NCBI GenBank assembly: GCA_027186245.1
Contig: CP114500.1
Coordinates: 8,070,001-8,134,000, forward strand
Direction: 5' to 3'
Length of the DNA stretch: 64,000 nt
Source: Coriaria nepalensis
Taxonomy: Eukaryota > Streptophyta > Magnoliopsida > Cucurbitales > Coriariaceae
In this document: positions 48,346 to 61,047 of the stretch, in pieces
How positions within the stretch are numbered: position 1 is the first letter of the stretch
Layout: every line of letters starts with the position of its first letter
Notes under the pieces: model-generated
Told to the model about the DNA's origin: nothing
Seen by the model: only the letters and a program-made list of their open reading frames with translations
Databases searched by the model: none
Translations under genes and position numbers: made by a program

Positions 48346-50187
48346 TCATTTCAAGTCTTTCTTCTCATCTTCAATTTCCACGACAACAGTTCCTTTGTCG
48401 CAACCAAACACAACCCTGTAATGACAGTTATCAAATTCAGAAAGGCCATCAAAACATCTTTACAGTGAAGATACCTACACAGTATGATTCCAGAACAACT
48501 TACTTGTGTGACCCCTTTATGTGTCCAATATCCCAAACTCTTTCGAACCCGAAATTCAATGTATTCTCAACCCTGTCGGATCATGCAACAACGTCTGAGA
48601 TCACCATAGTTAGAATTATAGTTTGGAAACGTTTTTATACAGAAAAAGGATAATACCTATGGTTGGCAGCATTCCATATACAAACCGTCCCGTCTTCTGA
48701 ACCCGTAACGATTATAGGAAGCTCCGGATGAACACGAACTGAAGTAACATTATGTGTATGCCCTTCTAGTGTCTCAACACAGCTTTTGGATTCAAAATCC
48801 CAAACCTGGCCCCAAATCCTCAAATCCATTAGTTAATGTAAAAATAAACAAATAATAATAGAAAATAAAAAGGATACAAGGCTACAAACCTTGATTGTGA
48901 AATCATCCGAACCAGATAGCAAATATACTTTCTCGCCATCTAGGAAATAGTCAACGCAGTTGACCCCTTTGGAGTGGCCGGAAAAAGTAAGGCTTGGAGA
49001 ATCGGATCCAATGCTCCACACCTTCAAGGAGTTATCAAGTGAAGCACTTGCAAAGGAAGTAGGGTGAATTGGATCAAACACAACTTGCATCACATAATGA
49101 GTATGGCCTTGAAAGATCTGAGTGCAATCCCAGTCCTTGTCCCAATCCCATAGCTTGATGAGCTTGTCGTCGGATGATGAGAGTACGTATGGCAGCGTCG
49201 GGTGGACAATCACACACCTGATGAAATCCTCGTGTGCCTCGAATTCCTTTACTAGCTCTTGAGTTTCGTAATTGTAGACACGTAAGAACTTGTCATCACT
49301 TGCTACGATTATCCAATGCTTCCGAGTTATGAACTTGGCCGATCGCACTGCAAAAGCTTAAACAGTTAAAAAAAACGAGCTTAATATGCTAATCGATCTA
49401 TGATATGTATAATGCTAAAGGTAATTCTCTAATTCACCTGGTGAATCAGTGACCTTAAATGACTTCTCTATAGTCTGTGAAATCGTTAAGAACACAAAAT
49501 TAGTCGCTAACGAAACTCCTTAAGACCATAAACTTAAACTATGATATTAGTTTTTAACTTTCTGCTTGTTGGCCTTACATTCAAGTTATAGTTCCATATA
49601 TTGACAGTTCCAGAATACAGACTTGTTAGAATCCTGCATGAAGAAAGAATGATCAAATTCAAATAAATAGTAAATATACTTTTTACTCCTTGAGATGAAA
49701 TTTCAAGTTACCATGGTTCGGATGGATGGAAATCCACAGATTTGACTCTTTCTGAATTCTGAGCAAATTGCTTCTGTCCCATTCAAACAAAGGGGTTAGT
49801 CAGCCAGTAAATTCACAAGATTAAGACTAGTTATAAACAAAATTGGATTACTGTAATTGTATACCTCAATTTTGAGCGTGAGAGCCTGTTGAGAGATGAA
49901 TTTGCAAAAATAAGAAGGTTAGTAATTTACTATTAGTGCAAAATTGAAATTAAAGTATGAAATAAATAGTAATATGTTTGAGATAAATTTGCATATTCAT
50001 AAAATTCTAAAATAGTAAAAATAGATATTAATTAATAATGATTGAAGTAGAAGTTAAGGAAAGAAAAAAACTTGGATACAGTCCTGACCGTACAGGGTTG
50101 GAATGGTTTGGATATATACCGCCTAAACCGAACCCAAATCTAAATGAAAAGAGAGAGAGAGAGAGAGAGAGAGAATTAGCTTACCAT
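48346..50187 (-). CDS. Truncated tandem paralogue of beta'-COP: first WD40 propeller only
   Basis: Nine exons encode about 308 aa that align with the N-terminal propeller of the adjacent beta'-COP and then stop. As in the neighbour, the ATG (50185-50187) is the last codon of exon 1 and the next exon reads ALTLKIE. Blades include [87 protein letters not shown] and [19 protein letters not shown]. The last exon reads VVFGCDKGTVVVEIEDEKKD and ends at TGA, where beta'-COP continues into its second propeller. All exons are open and in phase, so it looks expressed rather than dead. The Arg-x-Lys near residue 17 and the acidic residues of HEDFIR and SSDDKL, at positions implicated in dilysine binding in beta'-COP, are kept. 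Function is unknown. Confidence 0.82.
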
Positions 50188-51051
50188 ATTTCACTAAGTG
50201 GATGTGCTGCAAAATGTTAAGAATGGAGATTGAATGATTACAAAGTAGTAGGAAGACGAGAGAGAGATGAAGATTAGTGGGGTAAAAGGACCTGTTTATA
50301 TACAACTGAATTCCTTTGCAATTAAGAAAGAAGATCAGAAGTATTTGACTATTGAGCCAACTTAACTTGGAATATGGACTACTGTAGCAGTAGTCATTCT
50401 CTAAGCTTGTCATCACATGGGCTGATTGCCGTCGATTGTTTTCAATGTTTGAGCATCGATGGTAGAGATCAATAAGAACATCGATAGGGAAGAAGTCTAA
50501 GTATAAAGGAAATATAGAATTAAATATATATAATATATAAATATAAATCATATTTATTGAAAATTTTGTGGTCATTGTGTCGAACTCCTGATTTTTCTTG
50601 GTTGGGGGTCGTATGCTTTGTTTGACCAACGAGATTTGAAGTTTCAAGCCGACAGCGTGTTTCAAGTTATTAATCATAATTGAATCGAACTAACCAATTT
50701 TGGTCTGTTTAATTTTTAAATGTAATTTTACTAAAATGGAGGAAAGTCGGACAATTTTACGGTTTACCGTTCAGTTTAATCGGTTCACCGTCAGCTAAAT
50801 CCTTGTTCTCAGGATTTTACACGTCGGATTTAGATAAACTGCAGGTTTCTCTTACTCGGCACGTTTTGATTGGTTCAGCAGCACTTGTGAATTACATGAT
50901 CCGGAATAGGTGGACCTTGATTCTAAAATAGGGCTCAAATTCAGTTAAATATTACGGAACTGACACTACGAGCTTTAAGTAGAGGAAGGATAGAGATTAG
51001 AGAGTAAAGAGGGATCGAGCGAGAGAGCAGAGTGGAAGAGAGAGAACGAAA
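50188..51051. other. Divergent intergenic region
   Basis: Separates the 5' ends of the truncated beta'-COP paralogue (minus) and MFP1 (plus), so both promoters should lie here. A 184-codon minus-strand frame (50123-50677) is hydrophobic, overlaps the leader and is not convincing. Confidence 0.6.
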
Positions 51052-53711
51052 ATGGCGAGCTCAACTTGCATCTCTCACTCTCCTCTCTACATCACTCGTT
51101 TTCCCTCTTCTTCTCCTTCTTCTTCTTCTTCTTCTTGCTGTTCTTCGCAATCTGTTTCTCTGTACTTTAGAAAAGCAGAAGCCAAGAAAAGCAGCAGAGC
51201 ACTAATGGCGTCTCTGCGCCAAAATGGTCTAGAGGAGAACGATTCCTGCGACAGAAGATCGATTCTGTTTCTGGGTGTCTCATTTCTTCCATTTCTGCAG
51301 CTCAAGGCCCTAGCTCTTACGAGTTCAGCGCCAGGTGAGAGTTTGTGATCCTGCTTCTACTGTTTCGTTCGAGAAAGGAGAAGTTAATTAGAATATTAGT
51401 TTTCTCTTTTATTTTGCTTCTATTGTTTTGTGATTTTTTTTTCTACATTTCCTTGATATGTCTCAGAAAGAACTGAGCTAAAGACACCAGCAGAGAACGA
51501 AGAGGTCTGAATCTCTGCTTAATTTACAGAACTAATGAGATTCAATCTTTATAAGCATATTTATGTCTCGTTTCATGCTTAAAGTTTTCTAAGTAGCTTA
51601 GAATTTTAATGGGACAGTTAGAACTTCAAAGAGAATCAACACCAAATCCACTTTCTTTATTGAATGGCATCGGAGTATTCAGCTCGGGGGTGCTTGGTGC
51701 TCTCTATGCATTGGCTCGAAAAGAGAAGAGCGACTCTATTGCGACAATGGAATCTGTAAGCTACTTTCTAAAACCAAGTTTATTTGATCTACTAATTGGG
51801 GATTGGAAGAAGATGTAAGCCCTAATCCAACTTGTTTCTAATGCCCTAGCATATTCTATGTTACTGGTAAAAGGATACATAGATTGATCTTGGGTCTTTT
51901 AGAAGCTTGAAGGTCATGGTAGAATTTACTGTTGAATAGTAGTATTTACTAATGTACGGGATAGGATGTAATTGATTTTATGTATCTGTTTGAGTTTACA
52001 GATAGAGACTAAACTGAGAGAAAAAGAGGCAGCCATTTTTTCACTGGAGAAAAGCTTTGAGTCAAAGTTGTCGAAGGAGCAGGAAGAACGAGCCAACCAA
52101 TTGAGGAAGGCAAAGGAAGGACAGCTAGCTTTAGTGGACCAACTTAATTCGGCCAATAGTACCATTTCCGGCTTAGGAAACGAGCTAAAAAATGAGAAAA
52201 GGCTTATCAAAGAGCTTAAGTTTCAGATTGGTAGCCTTCAAGCTGACCTCTCTAAGGCAGGGGAGGATAAGAAGACTCTTGAAGAGAAGCTGAATGAAAA
52301 AATCAAGTTGACTGAACAACTCCAAGACAGGGTTACCTTACTCAGTTTAGAACTCAAAGATAAGGAAGATAACCTTCAGAACCTCAAGTCTTCCCTTGCT
52401 GGAAAGGAATTGGAATTGAAGAACTTGATTTCATCACAAAGGGAAGCAAATGATAAACTAGTTGTTGCCCATTCTGAGATCCAAGGATTGAAAGATGAGC
52501 TACTAAATAATAGAAGGGAGTTAGAGAAGAAGAATTCTCTCGTGGATGAGTTGAATATAAGGATAGGCTCCTTGACTGCTGAGAGAGACGATTCTAAGAG
52601 AAAATTTGATGATTTATCGCTAGAATACAACAGTCAGAAGTTATCTTCTGAAAAGAAGTCAGCTTTAGATGCAAAACTTTTGGGAGAGAGAGAAAATGAA
52701 ATCCAAACTCTCAAGGAAAAGCTTGAGACTGGTGTTAATGAAGCAGCTATAAACCAAGCCATAATGGTTGATTTGACACGAGGAAAGGAAGATTTGACAA
52801 AGAAGCTGGAAAAAGAATCAAGCAATGTAAATGTTCTGAAACATGAACTTGAAACCAGTCAGGAAGCTCTTAGCGAGTCAAGAAAAGAGGTTTCTGATCT
52901 TGTAAAACAGTTGAAGCAATCAAAAGACAAGTGCACTGAGCTAGAGGATGAGATTTCTAGGCTTCAGAATGAATATCTTAACGTAACAACTTCATTACAG
53001 AGAAGCATTGAAGAGTCAAAACTTAGTGGTGAAGTTTTATCCAGTGAACTCACAGAAGTGAAAAAGCTTCTCGAAAAAACAAAAGAAGAACTGCAAACGA
53101 CCTCACAAGAGCTGTCAGCCATGGTAGAAAATCGTGATGATTTACAGAAGGAATTGGTGGATGTTTATAAAAGGGCAGAAACTGCAACAAATGATTTGAA
53201 AGAAGAGAAGAAGATAATTTCTTCTTTGAACAAAGAACTGCAAGCTTTAGAGAAGCTAATATTGGAAGACCAAGAGAGCCGGAAATTGCTTGAAACAGAT
53301 TTGGAAGAGGCTACCAAGTCGCTAGACGAGATTAATAGAAATGCGTCAACACTCTCTCGGGATCTGGAAAAGGCTAATTCATGGATATCTAACCTGGAGG
53401 ATGAGAAACAAGTGCTTTACAAATCTCTTACAGAGCAGAAGAATGCGGCTAAAGAAGCACGGGAGAACATGGAAGATGCCCATAACCTCGTCATGAGACT
53501 TGGTAAAGAAAGGGAGAGTCTAGAGAAAAAAGGGAAGAAACTGGAAGAGGAACTGGCTTCTACTAAGGGCGAAATATTGCGGTTAAGAAGTCAAATAAAT
53601 TCATCAAAGGTTGTCGTGAACAATCAGCCGAAACAAAAGGCGGAAGATGAAGACAACGACCCCGTCACTGGGAAGAAAACTGTTAGAAGAAGAAAGACCG
53701 GTTCTCAATAA
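51052..53711 (+). CDS. MFP1: MAR-binding filament-like protein 1 (thylakoid coiled-coil protein)
   Basis: MFP1 is a plastid coiled-coil protein anchored in thylakoid membranes; it binds DNA and in Arabidopsis also helps position starch granule initiation. Four exons: 51052-51334, 51467-51504, 51618-51755 and 52002-53711, giving 722 aa, with phases that agree. The N-terminus is Ser-rich and unacidic like a chloroplast transit peptide (MASSTCISHSPLYITRFPSS). It is followed by DRRSILFLGVSFLPFLQLKA, typical of a lumenal or thylakoid signal. A membrane segment (NGIGVFSSGVLGALYALA) precedes a coiled coil of more than 500 residues with heptad-like Leu/Lys/Glu repeats. The C-terminus is basic (GKKTVRRRKTGSQ). 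The neighbourhood (NUP50, beta'-COP, SULTR3;4, MFP1) matches Arabidopsis At3g15970-16000. Confidence 0.92.
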
Positions 53712-54608
53712 GATTATATCATCATTGACCCTGTCTCTTAGTTCTTACTGCCATAGCAAGGCCGTTCCTCTGTTATCGGATTCTTGTCCCTTTTTTGTAT
53801 GGAGGATTCTTGTACTTGTAGTGAGTGTGTAATAATTATTTAGTAACATATAAAAATAGGTGAATATGATAATGTACAAATAATACGACATGTCGTTTTA
53901 TGTGATAAAGACGGCATGTCGTTTGCATCTATTTGATAAACCCTTAATAAGCAGCAATCACACACCAAAAACGCAACCAAAAGTCCGAAAAACTCCGAAA
54001 AGTTAAAAACAAGAACAAAAAAGGAAAACGGGAAAGGGCTCTCACTCGCTGTGACCTGGAACCATCTCTCCTCCTGATCGAGAGAATTCGACCTCATCGG
54101 CAGAGACTTGCTTTCCGCCTATATCTGCTTCGGCTCTCTCAGTACAGTGATTCTTCTTTTCGGACGATTACGACGCAGTTGATTTATCTGCAGCTTCACG
54201 AATATTTTCTTAAGAATTCATCGTTCCAAGGCATTGGGAATTCTTAATTTTCTTAACCTCCTCAGAAATTCGAGTTTCGGCTTGTAGGTAATTTTGCATT
54301 ATAATTTTTAGATTATAAATATCCCTTAGTTCTTAAGATAAGATATTCTTTCGGTTTCAGATCCAATTTTCGAAGCTATATGGATTCGTATTTGGATATC
54401 AAAGCCATTACCTTTGGACGATGAAAAAAGATGGGTCTGTCTTAAAATATCTGTAAGACATAGTAAGAGCTGGAGTTGTGAGGATTTTGAAGAGAATTGG
54501 GATTATTATTATCTGCAATCTGCTACTACAAGCAAATTGGGGGTGGGTTATTGGTTTTTTTTTATAAATTTTGAATACAAGTTCTAGAAACAGGTTATAG
54601 AAGAAGTC
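53712..54608. other. Intergenic region and SYS1 leader
   Basis: MFP1 3'UTR followed by the SYS1 promoter and 5'UTR. A possible 5'UTR intron lies between a donor-like site near 54287 and an acceptor near 54360, but this is uncertain. No other gene. Confidence 0.5.
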
Positions 54609-55728
54609 ATGTTTTATGGTTCAGTGGTGTGGGACCCTTTGCTCATTGTTACCCAAATAATCTGTCTTCAATGCTTATACTATGTCTCCCTTGGAGTGTT
54701 TCTAACAATCCTAGTCGGGACTCGAGTTTCTCGGATGAGCCTTGTCTATTTCTTTGATTTTGCCACTGTTACTGCCTCCACTGTTACTGGCTGGTGTGTC
54801 ATTATCTCCATTCTTCTCAGTTCGCTTGCTGGGTGAGTGAGAACAATTCCTGTTTCTCCTTATAATTTTCTAATTATTCATAGCTGTAGGATCTCATTGA
54901 TTTTTGTATCTATCTGTTGATATCTTTCCGCATGATTTTCTACACAGCTTACATTATGCGAAAGAGTTTTCAAACTGCAGTCTTTTGCGCAAAATTGTAT
55001 GTTGATTTAGTAATGATGATGGGTAAACAGTGCATTGTGATTAAGGTTGAAATTGGATAGACTTATGAAAGTGACGCTTAGCAAGGCTTACGTTTAGAAT
55101 AGTATATTTGTGGGTCCAAACTGGCCTTTAAGCCTAAACTGGACAAAAGTAGGTGCTCCCAAATGGAGCCTAAATTGTCTAACATAGCCTCATCTTGGAT
55201 TTACCATTGCCCATCATCATACCTTATTTTCTATAAGAAAGTATTGGGTATGAAGACTGTATTATTGATTTCAGTCATATTATTCCATGTAATATGGTCT
55301 TGTGGGTTTATCTGCCATTCGATATGAACATATTTTCCATTTCTCATTATCTTGTGTATATTATCTGTTCTTTCTGAAGTTTAATTCCTAACACTTCTTG
55401 TTTGTTACAGAGCTGGATACATGGTGTATTTGATTGAGAGGGCGAAGAAGTGCTTGGATTTTTCCACTACACTGTTTATAATCCATCTTTTTATATCCAT
55501 CATTTATGGAGGGTGGCCTTCTTCTATAACATGGTGGATAGTACACGGTAGTGGAGTTGCGGTGATGGCTCTGTTAGGTGAATATCTGTGCATTAGACGT
55601 GAATTGATAGACATTCCCATAACTCGATACCGTTCAAGTAAGTACTCTTTTTTATTTTCGAGTCACGCCAAAAGTGGTTCTCTCTTAAGGCCTTTTAACA
55701 TGATGTTTCTTTCCATGCAGATGTTTGA
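54609..55728 (+). CDS. SYS1: SYS1 homologue, Golgi integral membrane protein
   Basis: SYS1 is a four-helix Golgi membrane protein that recruits the small GTPase ARL3/ARFRP1 to the trans-Golgi in yeast and animals. Three exons: 54609-54832, 55411-55637 and 55721-55728, giving 152 aa; the last exon encodes only the end of the protein and the stop. The start reads MFYGSVVWDPLLIVTQIICL. Predicted membrane segments lie at about residues 12-38, 45-74, 86-110 and 112-130, with the conserved VYFFDFATVTASTVTGWCVI and FIIHLFISIIYGGWPSSITW. Codons spanning both introns are in phase. Arabidopsis has a SYS1-like gene at At1g79985, next to a beta'-COP gene, as here. Confidence 0.9.
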
Positions 55729-56897
55729 AGTAAGTGGAAATCTTGCTTGCTATGCTGAGCTCATTTTTTCGGAATCTTGTCGTGGATCTGACTGGATTTT
55801 GGGATAAATTCTATGGAGGATCGGGCTTGTTTCTGTTTATAGTTTTGTAAGGTAAGTGGAATTGAGAAAGAATAGAATCCACTGCTCTGAAGTTTGCAAG
55901 TTTCATGAGAAGCTTGTGTAGATTAGGGTTGAGGATTATGAGGAAATTCTCAGTGTACAATTTTATTTTTCAGATACACATATTGTTTTCTAGCTCAATG
56001 TACTCTGACCCAACCTTTTCAAATTGTTGCACATAGGTCCTTTTTTTTCTTTTGCTTTTCCCCCCCTTACACTTGGATTGTTTCGATATGTACACCTGCT
56101 CAATCTAATTTCTCAGATTTATTGTGTTTCACACTATTAATTTGAAAATTACTCACATTTCTTCAATTGGGATATATATCTATATTCTAAATCACTAAAA
56201 AGAAATTATTATTCCCTTTGATTACTAATTATATATAATTAAGATAAATTAATTTATTTTAAATATGATTCACCTTTAAAATTCAGCACTTTTTTAAAAG
56301 AGGTGAGAAGCGACGTCGAGTCTTTTTTTTGACACTGTTGGCTCTTGATAAAACGGCAAACCTGAGAGTCTGAGAGGTTACTAAATGCAGATTCAGAAAG
56401 GGTGCATTGCTTTTAATGTAAGCTAAACGACACATCGTTTGCTTAATGACAAGTGGCAAACATGTTGTAACAAGTTGTTTTGCATGGTTAAGATATTTAT
56501 TTTTTTGATAATCAAAATTTTGAACAATTTCAAAGATGGTGGATTGATAATGATGAAGTTAAATTAATCAGTATTTTTTCTACATTATAAGAAGATAGCC
56601 TTTTTTTTTTTATCGAATTAAAAGAGTGGTCTAATTTATAAATATTTATATATATATATATATATATATAAAAGGAAGGCCAAGAAAGGGAATATGTTTC
56701 ATTGCCTCACATTGCTTACAAAATGTTAGGGAAACTAAAAAAAAGAAAGAAAAAGAGGGGAGTTTTATCCTTAAAAACTCCCCTCCTAATAAAACCGCCT
56801 TGTTCCGTAATAAAACTCCCCTCCTCTTTTCCATGTCCTCTCTTGATTGCTCTGTTCTGTTCTTCATCTTCACAGCCATGAGACATGTTTTTTCATG
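55729..56897. other. Convergent spacer between SYS1 and the sulfate transporter gene
   Basis: Holds the SYS1 3'UTR and, on the right, the 3'UTR of the transporter. A (TA)n run lies near 56647-56670. No gene is supported. Confidence 0.6.
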
Positions 56898-59800
56898 TTA
56901 AGGCTGAGGTTGCTTCCATGAAGAAGAAATATCAGACACAGCTTCTCCAACAGAAAGATAGAGACTATTCAACCCAAACGACTCCAACACTTTCGATTGG
57001 TTAAGTTTCTCCATCACACTTGCAACCGGATTTGCCAGCACAAGCTAAACCCACAACAATCAAACCAGAAAAAAAAATGATTAGAGATTTTGATTAATAA
57101 TTAACAACATTGAACATGTAATTAAATACGTAATAACTTATGTGATACCTGAAGTAATCTCTTGTCTAGTATCTTTCTAATTTCACGTATCGTCTCTAAG
57201 CCACTTGTGTCTATTGCTGTCACGGCTGTCATATCCAAGATCACACATTTTAATGCACTCTCGTTGTTTGCCTTAATCCACTCTTCTTCCTCCCTAACCC
57301 ATCTTAAGATCCTGCAATCAGTTTTCCAACAAAAGAAACGTTACATTAAACCCAGAACTATTCAACCAGTTTTGTATATATATATATATGTATATGTATG
57401 TATAATGACAAACTGACCTTTCATGGAGGTAAGTTGAGTTGGCAAAGTAGAAAGGAGACTCAACAGCTAGAATGAGAAAGGAAGGAATCCTCAACGCCTC
57501 CCTATATCGAATCAGGCTATGGTATATTTTCGTCCCGGGAATATTCCCCAACGCCATCGTATTCGGCCTCGTAACATGAAGTAGAATCTTGAAAACAGAG
57601 ATTGCAACCTGAAAAAGCAAAAAAAAAAAAAAAAAACCAAGATACTCAAATAATCTTTCAATATGACATTTATTTTATTAAGTAGTACTAGAGAAGATCA
57701 ACTTACTGCAATGGAAAGACCGAGCGGAACAGAAATGAAGAGAACGCCAAAGAAAGAACAAAGACAAGCCAAGAAATCGAGCTTGTCTACTTTCCAGAAC
57801 CGAAAAGCGGTTTGATAGTCGATTAGTCCAATCACAGCCGTTATAATGATGGCAGCTAAGATAACATTTGGAGTGTAACGGAATAACGGCATTAGAAAGA
57901 GCAGAGTTACAAGCACAGCAGCTGACATAACCACGTTCGAAATTGCTGTTTTTGCCCCTGCATTGTAGTTCACTGCTGATCGGGAAAAGGATCCTGTCGT
58001 GACAAAGCACGAAGAGCATGAACCAGCCATGTTCATTATGCCTATTGCCATCATTTCTTTGTTTCCATCCACTTGGTAGTTTTTTAAGGACGCAAATGTT
58101 CTTCCTACTGCTACTCCTTCCTAAAAGTATTACCAAAATTTATCAGACACAGAAATAACAAATAGGACCGGTAAGTGCTTTTACAGGACTTACGGTGAGA
58201 GAGAGAATTCCGGTAACAATGCCGGTTTTGATAGCGAGGGCGAGTTGCGAGCCGGTGAATAAGAGCATGTTTGAAGATGGAGGATTAAGGCCTTTTGGCA
58301 AGTGACCAATCTGTTTTTTTTTTCATGAAGAGACGGTGATGATGATTAGTAAGATAAATACTCTTTTTTTTTTTTTTGGTTAAATAATTAAAAATAATGA
58401 AAATTGGTTCTTACAACTGAGATTGCATGAACTTTAGATCTTAAGAGAAAGACGAGAATTGTTGAGAGGATGACTGATGTTAATGGAGCTGCAGCTGAAA
58501 CCCAGAACAGCTTTGGGTTCCTCATGCTCTGTAGTCATGCCAAAAATATAAAAATAAAAATTAATTAATTATGCGTCATAGAAGCTAATTATGACATCAA
58601 TTTGAAAAGGAAAAAAAGAAAAAGGAAAAATTTTATTTACTTACAATATGCCTCGTGATCAGAAGAAAGAGTAGGAAGCTGAAGCCTAACACAATGGTTT
58701 GCCACGACCACTTCATCCAAAAAAAAATCAGTATTTTATTATCAGAAATTATTATTATTATTATTATTATTAATTGAATTAAAATTTTCAATCTAACTAT
58801 TTTGAAAGAGTTGACGCTAGAATATATGCTAGTGGGTCATCATTTTATTAATATTAAGAATTTAAAAAGAACAAATAAAAAAGAATAAAGGGAATAAAAA
58901 TAAAAATAAAGAACAAACACTTACTTCATCTTTGTGGCTAAAAACAGAGGCCATAACAGGGACAAATTGCATTTTGGTAGTGAAATGAACAATTCCAAGC
59001 AACCCTTTAAGCTGTTGCAACGATACAATGACTGCTGCTCCAGCCATAAAGCCAACCAGCGTCGCCTTTGACAGAAAATCGATAACAAATCCCAACCTGT
59101 TACATAGAAAAGGTCCGACAACAATCAGGAAACAGTCATGTGTCGGAAAATGGTGTGTCTAAGCCGCCCATCATAATCTTATTAGTAAAAAAATTTACCT
59201 TAAGAAACCCAAAGAAGCCTGGAAAACACCGGCGAAGAAGGTGGAACTGAAGGCCAGTTTCAGATACAGAATCGGTTCGTCGGTAAAAGACACCTTCTCG
59301 CTTAGCATTGAGCCCATGACCAGTGAAGCTATTGAAACTGGGCCCACTGCCAGATGTCTCGAGCTTCCTAGTAGTGAGTAGATCAATGGCGGCACAAAGC
59401 TTGAATCTGCAATTTCACAATAATTTATTAAAATTTCAATCAACGTTCTAATTTCATTTAGCATTATGTTCATCATTTTTTTTTTGTACTCACATAGTCC
59501 CACAATTGGCGGCAAATTCGCAAGCTTTGCATAGCTAATTCCCTGTAACAATTGTAAAGTGCAGAAATATTAATATAGTGTAAGACAAATCATTTCATCT
59601 GTAGATGATGAAGACGTTGGTGTGTTTTTGAAGAAAACAAGACTAACTTGAGGGATGGCGAGGCTGGCAATAGTGAGACCGGAGATGACGTCGGATTTGA
59701 GGAGGCCGAGGTTGTATTCTGGGCCCCACTGGAAGATGGGGAAGAAGAACTGGAGTCCCAGAAGGAGTTTCTGGGCCCAAGTCTGGTTCTTGAATCGGTG

Positions 59801-59989
59801 AAGCGGGTCGTCGGGGAAGAACACTTCCGACAGTCGGTGTTTCAGTTTCTGGAGCGTAGTCTGCTTAGGAGGCAAGCAAACTCTGTGAATCTCAGCCGAC
59901 GATGCCGTTTCTGCTTCTAACTCCGCCGGGATTCTAACTGACGTTTCAAGGCATTCAACACTTTCTACTCTGTTTGAATTCACACCCAT
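56898..59989 (-). CDS. SULTR3;4: SULTR3;4-type transporter (SLC26 family)
   Basis: Member of plant sulfate transporter group 3. The rice SULTR3;4 homologue (SPDT) and its Arabidopsis counterpart distribute phosphorus, so substrate should not be assumed to be sulfate. About a dozen exons; exon 1 is 59648-59989. The N-terminus has HRVCLPPKQTTLQKLKHRL, VFFPDDPLHRFKNQTWAQK and SDVISGLTIASLAIPQ. The membrane core has GISYAKLANLPPIVGL, SSRHLAVGPVSIASLVMGSM, LKLAFSSTFFAGVFQASLGF, FLSKATLVGFMAGAAVIVSL, FASLKNYQVDGNKEMMAIGI and NMAGSCSSCFVTTGSFSRSA. A C-terminal STAS domain has CVILDMTAVTAIDTSGLETI. It ends SSSWKQPQP. Length is about 650 aa, normal. Adjacent MFP1 and beta'-COP genes match the Arabidopsis SULTR3;4 locus (At3g15990). 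Confidence 0.92.
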
Positions 59990-60901
59990 TTTTTCTTCCT
60001 CTGCAGAAATATGTAATGGAGGAAAGGAAGGGGAAGAAAGTGCTTCGAAATGGTTTGAGAGAGAGGGAAAGGGGAAGGGAGTTCAATTTATAGATGCATA
60101 AAGAAGGTGGTGAAATGGGAAAAGGAGCAGTTGTCTTCATCTGCATGTACAATGCCAAGGGCAATATGGTCATTTACTTTTATGAATTTTAGAGAAAATG
60201 AAAAAAAAAAAGAAAAAGGAAAAAAAATAATAACTACCGCTTCTTTTTTGAGTAGTTTCCAATTTCCAATCTCATATTTAAAGAGAGATAAATAAATAAA
60301 TAAATAGTTAATTAATTAAAAATTAATTTTGTTGACCAACATGACAAGATACGCTGAATTCTGTTGCTATGTTTTGTCCGAGATACCATGAGTGGGTGGG
60401 GTCCACAAAAAGATATTAAAAAAAAGAACCTTCTTCCTCCTCGGAGCTCAAGTGATGAGTTTGTTATAAGTCATTTTGTTATCTTCTTGTTATTAATTAA
60501 TTATTATTACAACGGGAGAGAATCAGTGAGTGTGAGTGAGTGTAAATAAGAGAGGCCGTAGCTTAGCTTAAGATAAATATCATATGCCTGAAATTTTATA
60601 TTATCTTTGTTATGTGAAACCCAACTTATGTTACTTATTTAACTACTTCCTTTGCATTACACGGATAGATTCTAGCTGGACCTTTTTTGTATACCCAAAA
60701 AGAACTCCACTATGAACCGGCCTATTTGTACCCATATGATTAGGTTGTAACTACCATTAATCATTGTCTAACTTAAAGATTAAATTAAACATTAATCATT
60801 AGGCAAACACTATGCATGGTTAGAATCAATCCATAGAGAGAGTGGGGGAAAAGATTGCATTTTAGTGTTTTCGATTGTTTCTTCTTAAATTATGAACGAA
60901 T

Positions 60902-60962
60902 AATGATATATATATAGATGAAATGAAAATTAAAATGATATATATAGATGAAATGAAAATTA
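60902..60962. repeat. Two tandem copies of a roughly 30-bp unit
   Basis: The unit AATGATATATATAGATGAAA, followed by a short A-rich end, occurs twice in direct order, with a small length difference in the TA tract. Confidence 0.9.
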
Positions 60963-61047
60963 ATTTTTGATAAAATTGATTGATTTGATAATTATTTATA
61001 TTAATTATTTGACTAATGAATCAATATTATTGTAGTTGACTTTAGAG

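Noticed and set aside
50123..50677. A 184-codon minus-strand frame over the start of the truncated beta'-COP copy
   Set aside because: Hydrophobic low-complexity translation overlapping the leader, with no splice support.
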